This document shows positions 9,685-18,686 of a stretch of DNA of 64,000 bases, in pieces (within the stretch, counting starts at the first letter, position 1; every line of letters starts with the position of its first letter). The stretch is from positions 2,935,001-2,999,000 of the forward strand of contig NZ_JAVBIK010000001.1 in NCBI RefSeq assembly GCF_032193805.1, read 5' to 3'. The notes below the pieces were generated by a model. The model did no database searches. It was not told where the DNA came from and was given only the letters and a program-made list of their open reading frames with translations. This stretch comes from Rhodoferax potami. GTDB taxonomy: Bacteria > Pseudomonadota > Gammaproteobacteria > Burkholderiales > Burkholderiaceae_C. Position numbers and translations under genes: made by a program.

Positions 9685-12012
9685 ATGACCTATTCATTAC
9701 ACACACTTCATTCCCCAACACGTAAAAAGGTTCAAGAGCCCCCCGCGGGTGTGAGTCGCTTTGCGAGCGAAATTGCACTGGTGGTGGGCTTTGTGCTGTT
9801 GGCCTTGTGGCTGATCGCACTGTTCAGCCATTCTGCGCAGGACGCTGCCTGGTCCACCTCGGGCTCGGGCGCGCCGACCAAGAACCATGTGGGGCGCTTG
9901 GGTGCCCTGTGGTCAGACCTGAGCTATTTCCTTTTCGGTTTCTCGGTGTGGTGGTGTGTTGCTGCTGCGGCCCGAGGGTGGTTGTCTCTGTTGGCTCAGC
10001 GATTGCGTGGAGATGGCCCGCAAGAGCCCGTGGCAGTGGGGCCTTTGAATCGCCGTTGGTTGTTCTGGTGTGGCTTGGCGCTGTTGATGTGTTCCAGCAC
10101 CTCGCTCGAGTGGGCGCGCCTGTACCGGTTGGAGTTGATGCTCCCGGGTGCCAGTGGCGGTGCCATGGGTCAGTTGATCGGGCCGTGGAGCGTGCGTTGG
10201 ATGGGCTTTGCCGGGTCAGGTTTGGTGGCAATCGTGCTCGGCTTGGTCGGTGTGTCGATGGTGTTCAATTTTTCGTGGCCGCGAGTCGCGGAGCGCATCG
10301 GTGCCTTTTTGTATTCCTTGCTGGAGAGTCGCCGCGAGAAGAAAGAGGAAGCCCAAGATCGCGAATTGGGCCAATTGGCAGTTCGCGAGCGTGAAGAGGT
10401 TTTCCTGGAAGAGCGCGAGGAGACGGTGGTCTACCAAGCTCCTGCCCCGGTCGTGATTGAGCCTGTACTGGTGGAGCTGCCGCCGAGCGTGCGAGTCGCC
10501 AAAGAGCGGCAAAAGCCTCTGTTCACCGAGATGCCCGATAGCAAATTACCCCAAGTGGCACTGCTGGATGACCCGCAAGTGCGGCAGGAAACGGTGTCTC
10601 CCGAAACTCTGGAAATGACCAGCCGCATGATCGAGAAGAAGTTGAAAGACTTTGGCGTCGAAGTGCGTGTGGTGTTGGCCCAGCCGGGGCCGGTCATTAC
10701 CCGGTATGAGATCGAGCCCGCCACAGGCGTCAAGGGTTCGCAGATCGTGGGCTTGGCGAAAGACTTGGCGCGGAGCTTGAGCTTGGTTTCCATCCGGGTG
10801 GTGGAGACCATTCCGGGCAAAAACTACATGGCGCTGGAGTTGCCTAACGCCAAGCGCCAGAGCATCCGCCTCTCCGAGATTCTGGGTTCGCAGGTCTACA
10901 ACGAAGCCAAGTCCATGCTCACCATGGGCTTGGGCAAAGACATCATCGGCAACCCTATCGTGGCCGATCTCGCCAAGATGCCGCACGTGCTGGTGGCGGG
11001 CACTACCGGCTCGGGCAAGTCTGTGGGTATCAACGCCATGATCCTCTCACTGCTCTACAAGGCCGAGGCCCGTGACGTGCGCCTGCTGATGATCGACCCC
11101 AAGATGCTGGAAATGTCGGTCTACGAAGGCATCCCGCATTTGCTAGCCCCCGTGGTCACCGACATGAAGCAGGCGGCACATGGCCTGAACTGGTGCGTGG
11201 CCGAGATGGAAAAGCGCTACAAGCTGATGAGCAAGATGGGTGTGCGTAATCTGGCGGGTTACAACGTCAAGATCGACGAAGCCAAAGCCAAGGGCGAATT
11301 TATTTACAACCCTTTCAGCCTCACGCCTGAGAGTCCAGAGCCCTTGCAGCGTTTACCGCACATCGTGGTCATCATCGATGAGCTGGCCGACCTGATGATG
11401 GTGGTGGGCAAGAAGATTGAAGAGTTGATTGCGCGTCTGGCGCAGAAGGCGCGAGCGGCCGGTATTCACTTGATTTTGGCCACTCAGCGTCCCAGTGTGG
11501 ACGTGATTACCGGGTTGATCAAGGCCAACATTCCGACGCGGATCGCGTTTTCGGTGGGCTCCAAAATCGACAGCCGGACCATCCTGGACCAGATGGGGGC
11601 AGAGGCTCTGCTGGGCATGGGTGACATGCTTTACATGGCCAGCGGAACCGGGTTCCCGGTGCGGGTGCATGGCGCGTTTGTGAGTGACGACGAGGTGCAC
11701 CGTGTGGTGAGCTACCTCAAGAGCCAGGGTGAGCCAGACTACATCGAAGGCGTGCTTGAAGGTGGCACGGTCGATGGAGAGGACGGCCCCGGCGGTGAAG
11801 AGGGCGGCGGCGAAAAAGACCCGATGTACGACCAGGCGGTTGAGGTGGTCCTCAAGAACCGCAAGGCCAGTATCTCGCTGGTACAGCGTCACCTCAAAAT
11901 TGGCTACAACCGCGCAGCCCGGCTTGTGGAAGACATGGAAAAAGCAGGGCTGGTCAGTGCCATGAGCGGTAGCGGCCAGCGCGAGATCCTGGTGCCGAGT
12001 CGTAACGAATAA
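9685..12012 (+). CDS. ftsK: DNA translocase FtsK
   Basis: Septal DNA pump that moves the dimer-resolution sites together and activates XerCD at dif. There are N-terminal membrane segments (about 27-190), a short linker, then the motor: Walker [12 protein letters not shown] (about 437) and Walker [15 protein letters not shown] (about 563). The C-terminal winged-helix gamma domain reads [38 protein letters not shown]. At about 775 residues it is shorter than E. coli FtsK because the linker is short, as in many betaproteobacteria. The ATG at 9685 is preferred to the TTG two codons upstream. It is followed 7 bases later by lolA. Confidence 0.96.
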   Translation: MTYSLHTLHSPTRKKVQEPPAGVSRFASEIALVVGFVLLALWLIALFSHSAQDAAWSTSGSGAPTKNHVGRLGALWSDLSYFLFGFSVWWCVAAAARGWLSLLAQRLRGDGPQEPVAVGPLNRRWLFWCGLALLMCSSTSLEWARLYRLELMLPGASGGAMGQLIGPWSVRWMGFAGSGLVAIVLGLVGVSMVFNFSWPRVAERIGAFLYSLLESRREKKEEAQDRELGQLAVREREEVFLEEREETVVYQAPAPVVIEPVLVELPPSVRVAKERQKPLFTEMPDSKLPQVALLDDPQVRQETVSPETLEMTSRMIEKKLKDFGVEVRVVLAQPGPVITRYEIEPATGVKGSQIVGLAKDLARSLSLVSIRVVETIPGKNYMALELPNAKRQSIRLSEILGSQVYNEAKSMLTMGLGKDIIGNPIVADLAKMPHVLVAGTTGSGKSVGINAMILSLLYKAEARDVRLLMIDPKMLEMSVYEGIPHLLAPVVTDMKQAAHGLNWCVAEMEKRYKLMSKMGVRNLAGYNVKIDEAKAKGEFIYNPFSLTPESPEPLQRLPHIVVIIDELADLMMVVGKKIEELIARLAQKARAAGIHLILATQRPSVDVITGLIKANIPTRIAFSVGSKIDSRTILDQMGAEALLGMGDMLYMASGTGFPVRVHGAFVSDDEVHRVVSYLKSQGEPDYIEGVLEGGTVDGEDGPGGEEGGGEKDPMYDQAVEVVLKNRKASISLVQRHLKIGYNRAARLVEDMEKAGLVSAMSGSGQREILVPSRNE

Positions 12013-12019
12013 GGTAGAT

Positions 12020-12649
12020 ATGAAGCGTTTTGCTACATTTTTAATAGCTGCTTGCGCAATATCTGCGTGGGCTAGCGGCATGAATGACTTGGAATCCTTT
12101 GTGCGCAATGTCAAATCGGGCAGGGCGGATTTCACGCAGGTGGTCACGGCACCGCCCCGGGATGGTCAAGTGGCGCGCAGCAAAACCTCCAGCGGGACGT
12201 TTGAGTTCGCGCGGCCGGGGCGTTTCAAATTCACTTACAAAAAACCGTTTGAACAACTGATCGTGGCCGATGGGCAAACGGTGTGGCTGTACGACGTGGA
12301 CCTGAACCAGGTCACTGCCCGCAAACAAGCGCAGGCCTTGGGCTCCACGCCCGCGGCCTTGATTGCGTCATCGGCAGACATCAAGGCGCTGCAAAACGAC
12401 TTCAACCTCGCAGACGCAGCAGACCAGGATGGCTTGCAATGGGTGCTGGGATCCCCCAAGGCCAAAGACAACCAGCTGCAATCGGTCCGGGTGGGCTTTC
12501 GCCAAAACCAACTGGAAAAACTTGAAATAGTCGACACTTTCGGCCAAAAGTCAGTCATCACCTTCAGCGGATTCCAAACCAACGCCGTTATAAATCCCGA
12601 ACTGTTTCAGTTCAAGCCGCCTGCAGGGGCGGATGTCGTCCGCCAGTAG
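12020..12649 (+). CDS. lolA: outer-membrane lipoprotein carrier protein LolA
   Basis: Periplasmic chaperone that carries lipoproteins from LolCDE to LolB. A 209-residue protein with a signal peptide (MKRFATFLIAACAISAWASG), then the LolA core: ADFTQVVTAPPRDG, SGTFEFARPGRFKFTYKKPF and QLIVADGQTVWLYDVDLNQV. It is probably cotranscribed with ftsK (7-base gap). The signal-peptide codons (12031-12057) coincide with a copy of the interspersed repeat. Confidence 0.95.
   Translation: MKRFATFLIAACAISAWASGMNDLESFVRNVKSGRADFTQVVTAPPRDGQVARSKTSSGTFEFARPGRFKFTYKKPFEQLIVADGQTVWLYDVDLNQVTARKQAQALGSTPAALIASSADIKALQNDFNLADAADQDGLQWVLGSPKAKDNQLQSVRVGFRQNQLEKLEIVDTFGQKSVITFSGFQTNAVINPELFQFKPPAGADVVRQ
12031..12057 (+). 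repeat. interspersed repeat copy inside the lolA signal peptide
   Basis: TGCTACATTTTTAATAGCTG then CTTGCGC matches the GCTA-A/T-run-TAGCTG-GCGC pattern and encodes ATFLIAACA of the signal peptide. Confidence 0.45.
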
Positions 12650-12675
12650 GCGGAATCACTATCGGGAGCACAGGT

Positions 12676-13485
12676 ATGAATACGGAAGTTATTTGGAATT
12701 TTTTAAGCACCCAAGGCGCGGACTTCGGTTTGAAGCTCATGGGCGCGCTGGCCGCATGGATTATTGGCCGCTGGCTGATCAGCATGGCGCTGCGCCTCTT
12801 AGGTGCGGGTTTGCAGCGTGGCGGGAAAGTAGACCAGACACTGGCCAACTACCTGACCTCCATCATTTCGGTGTTGCTCAACATCGTTTTGATTCTCGCG
12901 ATTCTTGATATTTTTGGTGTCAAAACGACCTCCTTTGCCGCGCTGCTCGCAGGCGCAGGCCTCGCGATCGGTACCGCATGGGGCGGCTTGCTGACGCACT
13001 TTGCGGCTGGTGTGTTTATGCAGGTCCTTCGCCCGTACAAAGTGGGTGACTTCGTCACGGCCGGTGGTATCACGGGTACGGTGAAAGAGTTGGGCCTTTT
13101 CGGGACCACGCTGATCACGCCCGACAACGTGATCACCATCGTCGGAAACAACACCGTGTTCTCCGGTTCGATTCAAAACTTCAGCGTGCTGCCGCATCGC
13201 CGGGTGGATTGCCTGGCCAAGGTTGCCAACGGTGTGAATGTGCAGGACGCCATTGCCCGCTTGCGCACCGCTGTGGCAGCGATTCCCAATGTGGCCACTT
13301 CGCCAGCACCGGATATCGAAATTCTGCAGTTCACCCCCGAAGGTCCTCTGCTGTGCGTGCGCCCTTACACCCATACAGACCACTACTGGCAGGTGTACTT
13401 TGACACGCACAAAGCGGTCGTTGAGACATTTGGTGCTGCTGGCTACCCGGTGCCCGAAACACCCGTTGCACATCGCAACCTGTAA
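12676..13485 (+). CDS. small-conductance mechanosensitive channel (MscS family)
   Basis: A 269-residue MscS-type channel that releases solutes on osmotic downshock. There are three N-terminal membrane helices (about 17-40, 60-80 and 88-115); the pore helix is rich in Ala and Gly (AALLAGAGLAIGTAWGGLL). It is followed by the beta domain (PYKVGDFVTAGGITGTVKEL, TPDNVITIVGNNTVFSGSI) and a C-terminal alpha/beta domain. The size is close to E. coli MscS (286). Confidence 0.93.
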   Translation: MNTEVIWNFLSTQGADFGLKLMGALAAWIIGRWLISMALRLLGAGLQRGGKVDQTLANYLTSIISVLLNIVLILAILDIFGVKTTSFAALLAGAGLAIGTAWGGLLTHFAAGVFMQVLRPYKVGDFVTAGGITGTVKELGLFGTTLITPDNVITIVGNNTVFSGSIQNFSVLPHRRVDCLAKVANGVNVQDAIARLRTAVAAIPNVATSPAPDIEILQFTPEGPLLCVRPYTHTDHYWQVYFDTHKAVVETFGAAGYPVPETPVAHRNL

Positions 13486-13510
13486 TCTGTGAGAGGGCCT
13501 GCGCGGCACT

Positions 13511-14806
13511 GTGGCGACATCAACCAACAAGCACCAGCCGCTGGCTGAGTTACTCCGCCCCAGAACACTGGGGCAGGTGATCGGCCAGCAGCATGTGCTG
13601 GGCGAGGGCATGGCCCTGCGCCTTGCGTTTGAGTCAGGCCAGCCGCACAGTTGCATTTTGTGGGGCCCGCCCGGTGTGGGCAAAACCACGATTGCGCGCC
13701 TCATGGCCGATGCATTCGACGCCCAGTTCATCACGATCAGTGCGGTTCTAGGCGGCATCAAAGAGATTCGTGAGGCGGTAGACCAAGCCATCCTGGCCCG
13801 CGACGGGCTGGAGCAGCGCAGAACCATTGTCTTTGTCGACGAGGTGCACCGCTTCAACAAGAGCCAGCAGGACGCGTTTTTGCCCCATGTCGAGAGTGGA
13901 CTGTTTACCTTCATTGGCGCGACGACCGAGAACCCTTCGTTCGAGGTGAATTCCGCACTGCTTTCTCGTGCTGCGGTCTATGTATTGCAGCCCCTAGATA
14001 CCAGTAGTTTGAAGGAAATAGTGGAGCGGGCGCAGACGCAGCAAGCGCTTCCTGCTATTGAAAGCATAGCAATTGACCGCCTGATTGCCTATGCCGACGG
14101 CGATGCTCGGCGCTTGCTCAATACCCTTGAGACCTTGGGTGTAGCGGCACGGCAAGAGCATATGACCGACATCACTGATGCTTGGTTGTTGAAGGTGCTG
14201 GGTGAGCGTATGCGCCGCTACGACAAAGGCGGCGAGCAGTTCTACGACACCATTTCGGCGTTGCACAAAAGCGTGCGGGGTTCTGACCCCAATGCTGCTT
14301 TGTATTGGTTTACCCGGATGTTGGACGGCGGTGCTGAGCCCCGTTACCTGGCGCGCCGTTTTATCCGGATGGCGGCCGAAGATATCGGCCTGGCAGACCC
14401 CCGCGCTTTGCGCATGGCGCTGGATGCGGCAGATGTCTATGAGCGCCTGGGTAGTCCGGAAGGCGAGTTGGCCTTGGCCGAGTGCGTGGTTTATTTGGCT
14501 GTCGCCCCTAAAAGCAATGCGGTCTACAAGGCATTTAACGAGGCCAAGGCCTTCGTCAAAAAAGACGGAACACGTCCTGTACCCCTGCATTTGCGCAATG
14601 CCCCCACCAAGCTGATGAAGGAGCTGGATTACGGCAAGGGCTATCGCTATGCCCACGACGAAGAGGGTGGTTTCGCCGCAGGTGAGCGCTATTTGCCAGA
14701 AGGCATGCCGGAGACTGAGTTCTACCGCCCCGTGGAGCGCGGTTTGGAGATCCGTATTGCTGAGAAGTTGCGCGATCTGAAAGCGCGCAATCAGAAGAAA
14801 AGCTAA
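13511..14806 (+). CDS. rarA: replication-associated recombination protein RarA (MgsA)
   Basis: AAA+ ATPase related to clamp loaders that acts at stalled replication forks. N-terminal LAELLRPRTLGQVIGQQHVL, Walker A GPPGVGKTT (about 55), Walker B FVDEVHRFNKSQQDAFLPHVE (about 115), sensor region FIGATTENPSFEVNSALLSR. The C-terminal tetramerisation domain contains KSVRGSDPNAALYWFTRML and RRFIRMAAEDIGLADP. It starts at GTG 13511. Codons near 14041-14073 resemble a repeat copy. ftsK-lolA-rarA order is common in Burkholderiales. Confidence 0.95.
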   Translation: MATSTNKHQPLAELLRPRTLGQVIGQQHVLGEGMALRLAFESGQPHSCILWGPPGVGKTTIARLMADAFDAQFITISAVLGGIKEIREAVDQAILARDGLEQRRTIVFVDEVHRFNKSQQDAFLPHVESGLFTFIGATTENPSFEVNSALLSRAAVYVLQPLDTSSLKEIVERAQTQQALPAIESIAIDRLIAYADGDARRLLNTLETLGVAARQEHMTDITDAWLLKVLGERMRRYDKGGEQFYDTISALHKSVRGSDPNAALYWFTRMLDGGAEPRYLARRFIRMAAEDIGLADPRALRMALDAADVYERLGSPEGELALAECVVYLAVAPKSNAVYKAFNEAKAFVKKDGTRPVPLHLRNAPTKLMKELDYGKGYRYAHDEEGGFAAGERYLPEGMPETEFYRPVERGLEIRIAEKLRDLKARNQKKS

Positions 14807-15030
14807 TAGTGCATGAAATAGGCCACGAGTTGCCGAATCTGCATAGTTCTCAAGGGTAAACCCACCCTGCACCCCCAAGACCCCTTCGCCCGACCTCGCT
14901 AGAATCGCGGCACTGCTTTTGGCCTGCACCGCCAGTGAACCTGACGTGGCAGGCTTATTGCTTTCGATGGTCTAACGCCACCAGTGTTGACGGCCATGGC
15001 CGTTCGCATATCAGAACAACGGAGTTTTTT
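14807..15030 (+). promoter_or_regulatory. upstream region of the liv operon
   Basis: 224 bases without a gene. A -10-like TAGAAT lies at 14900-14905 (context CTAGAATCGCGG, compare 5713), leaving a 120-base leader to livH. GGCCATGGCC near 14993 is palindromic. A GGAG ribosome site precedes the livH ATG. No -35 consensus is evident. Confidence 0.35.
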
Positions 15031-15960
15031 ATGGATATTTTTATACAGCAGATCATCAACGGTCTGGTGTTGGGTAGCATGTATGCGCTTATCGCGCTCG
15101 GCTACACGATGGTGTACGGCATCATCAACTTGATCAACTTCGCCCACGGTGAAGTGGTGATGGTTGGCGCCTTGACCAGCTGGACCATCATCGGTTTGAT
15201 GCAGGAATCCATGCCCGGAACCCCTGGCTTTGTGATCCTGCTGATCTCTTTGATCATTGCCTGCGTTGTCGCGGCAGCCTTGAACTTTGTGATTGAAAAA
15301 GTGGCCTACCGCCCGCTGCGCAACAGCCCCAAGCTCGCGCCCCTGATCACGGCTATCGGCATGTCCATTCTCTTGCAGACCTTGGCCATGATCATCTGGA
15401 AGCCTAACTACAAGTCGTACCCGACGCTGCTGCCTGGAGACCCGATCGGTATTGCCGGTGCGGTGATTACCCCCACCCAAGTCATGATCTTGGGCGTAAC
15501 GGCAGTGTCTCTTGCAGTCCTGATGTGGTTGGTCAACTACACCAAGCTGGGTCGTGCCATGCGTGCGACGGCTGAGAACCCACGTGTAGCCGCCCTGATG
15601 GGTGTGAAGCCAGATGTCGTGATTTCCGCTACCTTCATCATTGGTGCTGTGCTGGCCGCGATTGCCGGTGTGATGTACGCATCCAACTACGGTACCGCCC
15701 AACACGCCATGGGCTTCCTGCCCGGCTTGAAGGCATTCACTGCTGCGGTGTTCGGTGGCATCGGCAACTTGGCTGGTGCGGTCGTCGGTGCGCTGTTGCT
15801 GGGCCTGATTGAGGCCATCGGCGCCGGCTACATCGGTGCACTGACTGGCGGCGTATTGGGCAGCCACTACTCCGATATTTTTGCTTTCATTGTGTTGATC
15901 ATTGTGCTGACTCTGCGTCCCTCCGGTCTGCTGGGTGAGCGCGTTGCGGACCGTGCCTGA
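15031..15960 (+). CDS. livH: branched-chain amino-acid ABC transporter permease LivH
   Basis: A 309-residue inner-membrane permease of the LivH class with about eight hydrophobic segments. The N-terminus QQIINGLVLGSMYALIALGY, the motif GIINLINFAHGEVVMVGA and the EAA-like GRAMRATAENPRVAALMGVK are characteristic. The start at 15031 is preceded by GGAG; an earlier in-frame start adds 32 unconserved residues. First gene of livH-livM-livG-livF; no substrate-binding protein gene is adjacent. Confidence 0.95.
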   Translation: MDIFIQQIINGLVLGSMYALIALGYTMVYGIINLINFAHGEVVMVGALTSWTIIGLMQESMPGTPGFVILLISLIIACVVAAALNFVIEKVAYRPLRNSPKLAPLITAIGMSILLQTLAMIIWKPNYKSYPTLLPGDPIGIAGAVITPTQVMILGVTAVSLAVLMWLVNYTKLGRAMRATAENPRVAALMGVKPDVVISATFIIGAVLAAIAGVMYASNYGTAQHAMGFLPGLKAFTAAVFGGIGNLAGAVVGALLLGLIEAIGAGYIGALTGGVLGSHYSDIFAFIVLIIVLTLRPSGLLGERVADRA

Positions 15961-15973
15961 GGAGAACCCGCAC

Positions 15974-17059
15974 ATGAACCCCCAAAAACGTCTTTTAACT
16001 ATGCTGGTGGCTGCCGCCGGCTTGATGATTCTCCCTTTCATCTTGCAGGGCTTCGGCAATGCATGGGTGCGCATTGCCGACATGGCTTTGCTGTATGTCT
16101 TGCTGGCGATTGGCCTCAACATCGTGGTCGGTTACGCCGGTTTGCTGGACCTGGGCTACGTAGCGTTCTTCGCTATCGGCGCTTATATGTACGGCCTGAT
16201 GTCGTCTCCGCATTTGATTGAGACTTTCCCTGCTATTGCAGCCATGTTCCCCGATGGCATGCACACCCCTCTCTGGTTGGTCATTCCGCTCGGTGCTGCG
16301 CTCGCAGGGGTGTTAGGTGTGCTGTTAGGCGCACCGACATTGCGTTTGCGTGGTGACTATCTGGCGATCGTGACTCTGGGTTTTGGTGAAATCATTCGTG
16401 TGTTCATGAACAACTTGGATCACCCGGTCAACATCACCAACGGTCCGAAAGGTATCAACCAGATTGATCCATTGCACTTCTTCGGTTTGAATCTCGGCAA
16501 GAAGCTGACGATTGGCGACTTTGAAATTGCTTCGGTCACCCTTTACTACTACCTGTTCCTCGCCTTGGTGGTAGTCAGTGTCATCATCTCGCACCGTTTG
16601 GAGTTGTCCCGCGTGGGTCGTGCCTGGATGGCGATCCGCGAAGACGAAATCGCCGCCAAAGCGATGGGTATCAACACCCGCAACATGAAATTGCTGGCCT
16701 TCGGTATGGGCGCCACCTTCGGTGGTGTGTCCGGTGCGATGTTTGCCTCATTCCAGGGCTTCATTTCTCCAGAGTCATTCAGCCTGATGGAGTCGGTGAT
16801 GATCGTGGCCATGGTGGTGCTGGGTGGCGTGGGTTATTTGCCCGGCGTGATTCTGGGTGCCGTCCTGCTGGCTGCCTTGCCTGAAGTGTTGCGTTATGTT
16901 GCAGGACCACTGCAGACCATGACCGATGGCCGTTTGGACGCCTCGATTCTTCGTCAGTTGTTGATTGCCTTGGCGATGATCAGCGTGATGCTGTTGCGCC
17001 CCCGTGGCTTGTGGCCAGCGCCAGAGCACGGCAAGTCCTTGCAGAACACCAAGAGCTGA
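15974..17059 (+). CDS. livM: branched-chain amino-acid ABC transporter permease LivM
   Basis: A 361-residue permease, partner of LivH. Typical motifs are LNIVVGYAGLLDLGYVAFFAIGAY (residues 50-75), LRLRGDYLAIVTLGFGEIIRV and the EAA-like SRVGRAWMAIREDEIAAKAMGI. The ATG at 15974 lies 13 bases after livH and is preceded by GAGGAGA; upstream in-frame codons overlap livH. Confidence 0.95.
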   Translation: MNPQKRLLTMLVAAAGLMILPFILQGFGNAWVRIADMALLYVLLAIGLNIVVGYAGLLDLGYVAFFAIGAYMYGLMSSPHLIETFPAIAAMFPDGMHTPLWLVIPLGAALAGVLGVLLGAPTLRLRGDYLAIVTLGFGEIIRVFMNNLDHPVNITNGPKGINQIDPLHFFGLNLGKKLTIGDFEIASVTLYYYLFLALVVVSVIISHRLELSRVGRAWMAIREDEIAAKAMGINTRNMKLLAFGMGATFGGVSGAMFASFQGFISPESFSLMESVMIVAMVVLGGVGYLPGVILGAVLLAALPEVLRYVAGPLQTMTDGRLDASILRQLLIALAMISVMLLRPRGLWPAPEHGKSLQNTKS

Positions 17060-17115
17060 AATTTGTGAGCTTCCTGCCGTGAACCGGCAGGAACCTTCAA
17101 CTGATTGGATAACCT

Positions 17116-17886
17116 ATGACAGATACAGTATTGAACGTCTCCGGCGTCTCCAAGCGCTTCGGTGGCTTGCAGGCTTTGAGCGATGTGGGCATCAAAATCG
17201 AGCGCGGTCAGGTCTATGGCCTTATCGGGCCGAACGGTGCCGGCAAAACCACCTTCTTCAACGTGCTGACCGGCTTGTACACACCGGACAGCGGTAACTT
17301 TGAGTTGGCAGGCAAAACCTACCACCCGACTGCTGTGCACACCGTCGCGAAAGCCGGCATTGCACGTACTTTTCAAAATATCCGCCTGTTTGCTGAGATG
17401 ACAGCGCTTGAGAACGTCATGGTGGGTCGCCATATCCGCACCCACTCTGGCTTGTTGGGCGCGATGTTTCGTACCAGCTCGTTCAAAGCCGAAGAGACTG
17501 CCATTGCCAAGCGCGCGCAAGAGTTGTTGGACTATGTCGGCATCGGCAAGTTTGCAGACTACAAAGCCCGCACTTTGAGCTATGGCGACCAGCGCCGTCT
17601 CGAAATTGCCCGTGCCTTGGCTACAGACCCCCAGTTGATCGCTCTGGACGAACCTGCAGCGGGCATGAACGCCACTGAAAAAGTGATGCTGCGCGAGCTG
17701 ATTGACCGTATCCGCAAAGACAACCGCACCATTTTGCTGATCGAGCACGATGTGAAGCTGGTGATGGGCCTGTGTGACCGCGTCACCGTGTTGGACTACG
17801 GCAAGCAAATCGCTGAAGGCACGCCCGCGGATGTGCAGAAAAACGAAAAAGTGATTGAGGCCTATCTGGGCACGAGCGGCCACTAA
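17116..17886 (+). CDS. livG: branched-chain amino-acid ABC transporter ATPase LivG
   Basis: A 256-residue ATPase with Walker A GPNGAGKTTFFNVLTG (about 37), the LivG-specific GIARTFQNIRLFAEMTALENVMVG, the signature LSYGDQRRLEIARAL (about 154), Walker B LIALDEPAAGMN and the switch histidine in LLIEHDVKLVMGLC. It energises LivHM from the cytoplasmic face. Confidence 0.95.
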   Translation: MTDTVLNVSGVSKRFGGLQALSDVGIKIERGQVYGLIGPNGAGKTTFFNVLTGLYTPDSGNFELAGKTYHPTAVHTVAKAGIARTFQNIRLFAEMTALENVMVGRHIRTHSGLLGAMFRTSSFKAEETAIAKRAQELLDYVGIGKFADYKARTLSYGDQRRLEIARALATDPQLIALDEPAAGMNATEKVMLRELIDRIRKDNRTILLIEHDVKLVMGLCDRVTVLDYGKQIAEGTPADVQKNEKVIEAYLGTSGH

Positions 17887-17896
17887 GGATTGACAA

Positions 17897-18616
17897 ATGA
17901 CTACTAAGACTCTGCTCAAAGTTAAAGGCCTGAAAGTGGCTTACGGCGGCATTCAAGCCGTCAAGGGCGTGGACTTCGAAGTGCACGAAGGCGAATTGGT
18001 GTCCCTGATCGGCTCTAACGGTGCTGGCAAGACCACCACCATGAAAGCCATTACCGGCACCTTGCCCATCAATGCCGGTGACATCGAATACCTCGGCAAA
18101 AGCATCAAAGGCCAAGGCCCTTGGGACTTGGTCAAGCAAGGCTTGGCGATGGTGCCGGAAGGTCGCGGGGTTTTCACCCGCATGACCATCACCGAAAACC
18201 TGCAAATGGGTGCCTTCATCCGTAGTGACAAAGCCGGTATCTTGGCGGACATCGAAAAGATGTTCACTATTTTCCCGCGACTGCGTGAACGCAAAGACCA
18301 GCTGGCTGGCACCATGTCCGGTGGCGAGCAGCAGATGCTGGCCATGGGTCGTGCTTTGATGAGCCGCCCCAAAGTGTTGCTGCTGGACGAGCCATCCATG
18401 GGTCTGTCCCCCATCATGGTGGACAAGATCTTCGAAGTGGTGAAGGACGTGTATGCCCAAGGCGTAACAGTATTGCTGGTTGAGCAAAACGCCAGCCGTG
18501 CTTTGTCGATCGCTAATCGCGGCTATGTGATGGAGTCCGGCATTGTCACGATGACGGGTGACGCCAAAGACATGCTGACAGACCCGAAGGTACGCGCGGC
18601 CTACCTCGGCGAGTAA
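17897..18616 (+). CDS. livF: branched-chain amino-acid ABC transporter ATPase LivF
   Basis: A 239-residue ATPase, second nucleotide-binding subunit. Walker A GSNGAGKTTTMKAITG (about 37), Q-loop region QGLAMVPEGRGVFTRMT, signature MSGGEQQMLAMGRAL (about 138), Walker B VLLLDEPSMGLSP and switch LLVEQNASRAL. It follows livG by 10 bases and ends the operon before the hairpin at 18628. Confidence 0.95.
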   Translation: MTTKTLLKVKGLKVAYGGIQAVKGVDFEVHEGELVSLIGSNGAGKTTTMKAITGTLPINAGDIEYLGKSIKGQGPWDLVKQGLAMVPEGRGVFTRMTITENLQMGAFIRSDKAGILADIEKMFTIFPRLRERKDQLAGTMSGGEQQMLAMGRALMSRPKVLLLDEPSMGLSPIMVDKIFEVVKDVYAQGVTVLLVEQNASRALSIANRGYVMESGIVTMTGDAKDMLTDPKVRAAYLGE

Positions 18617-18627
18617 GCTGTCTACCG

Positions 18628-18682
18628 GCCCCCAGACTGCCCAGCGTGTTCACACGCTGGGCAGTCTGGGGGCTATTTTTTT
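18628..18682. terminator. perfect 21-bp hairpin terminator between convergent genes
   Basis: Arms 18628-18648 and 18653-18673 are perfectly complementary over 21 bp, with a 4-base loop (TTCA). The right arm is followed by TATTTTTTT. It ends the liv operon and faces the convergent reductase gene that ends at 18687. Confidence 0.9.
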
Positions 18683-18686
18683 GACA

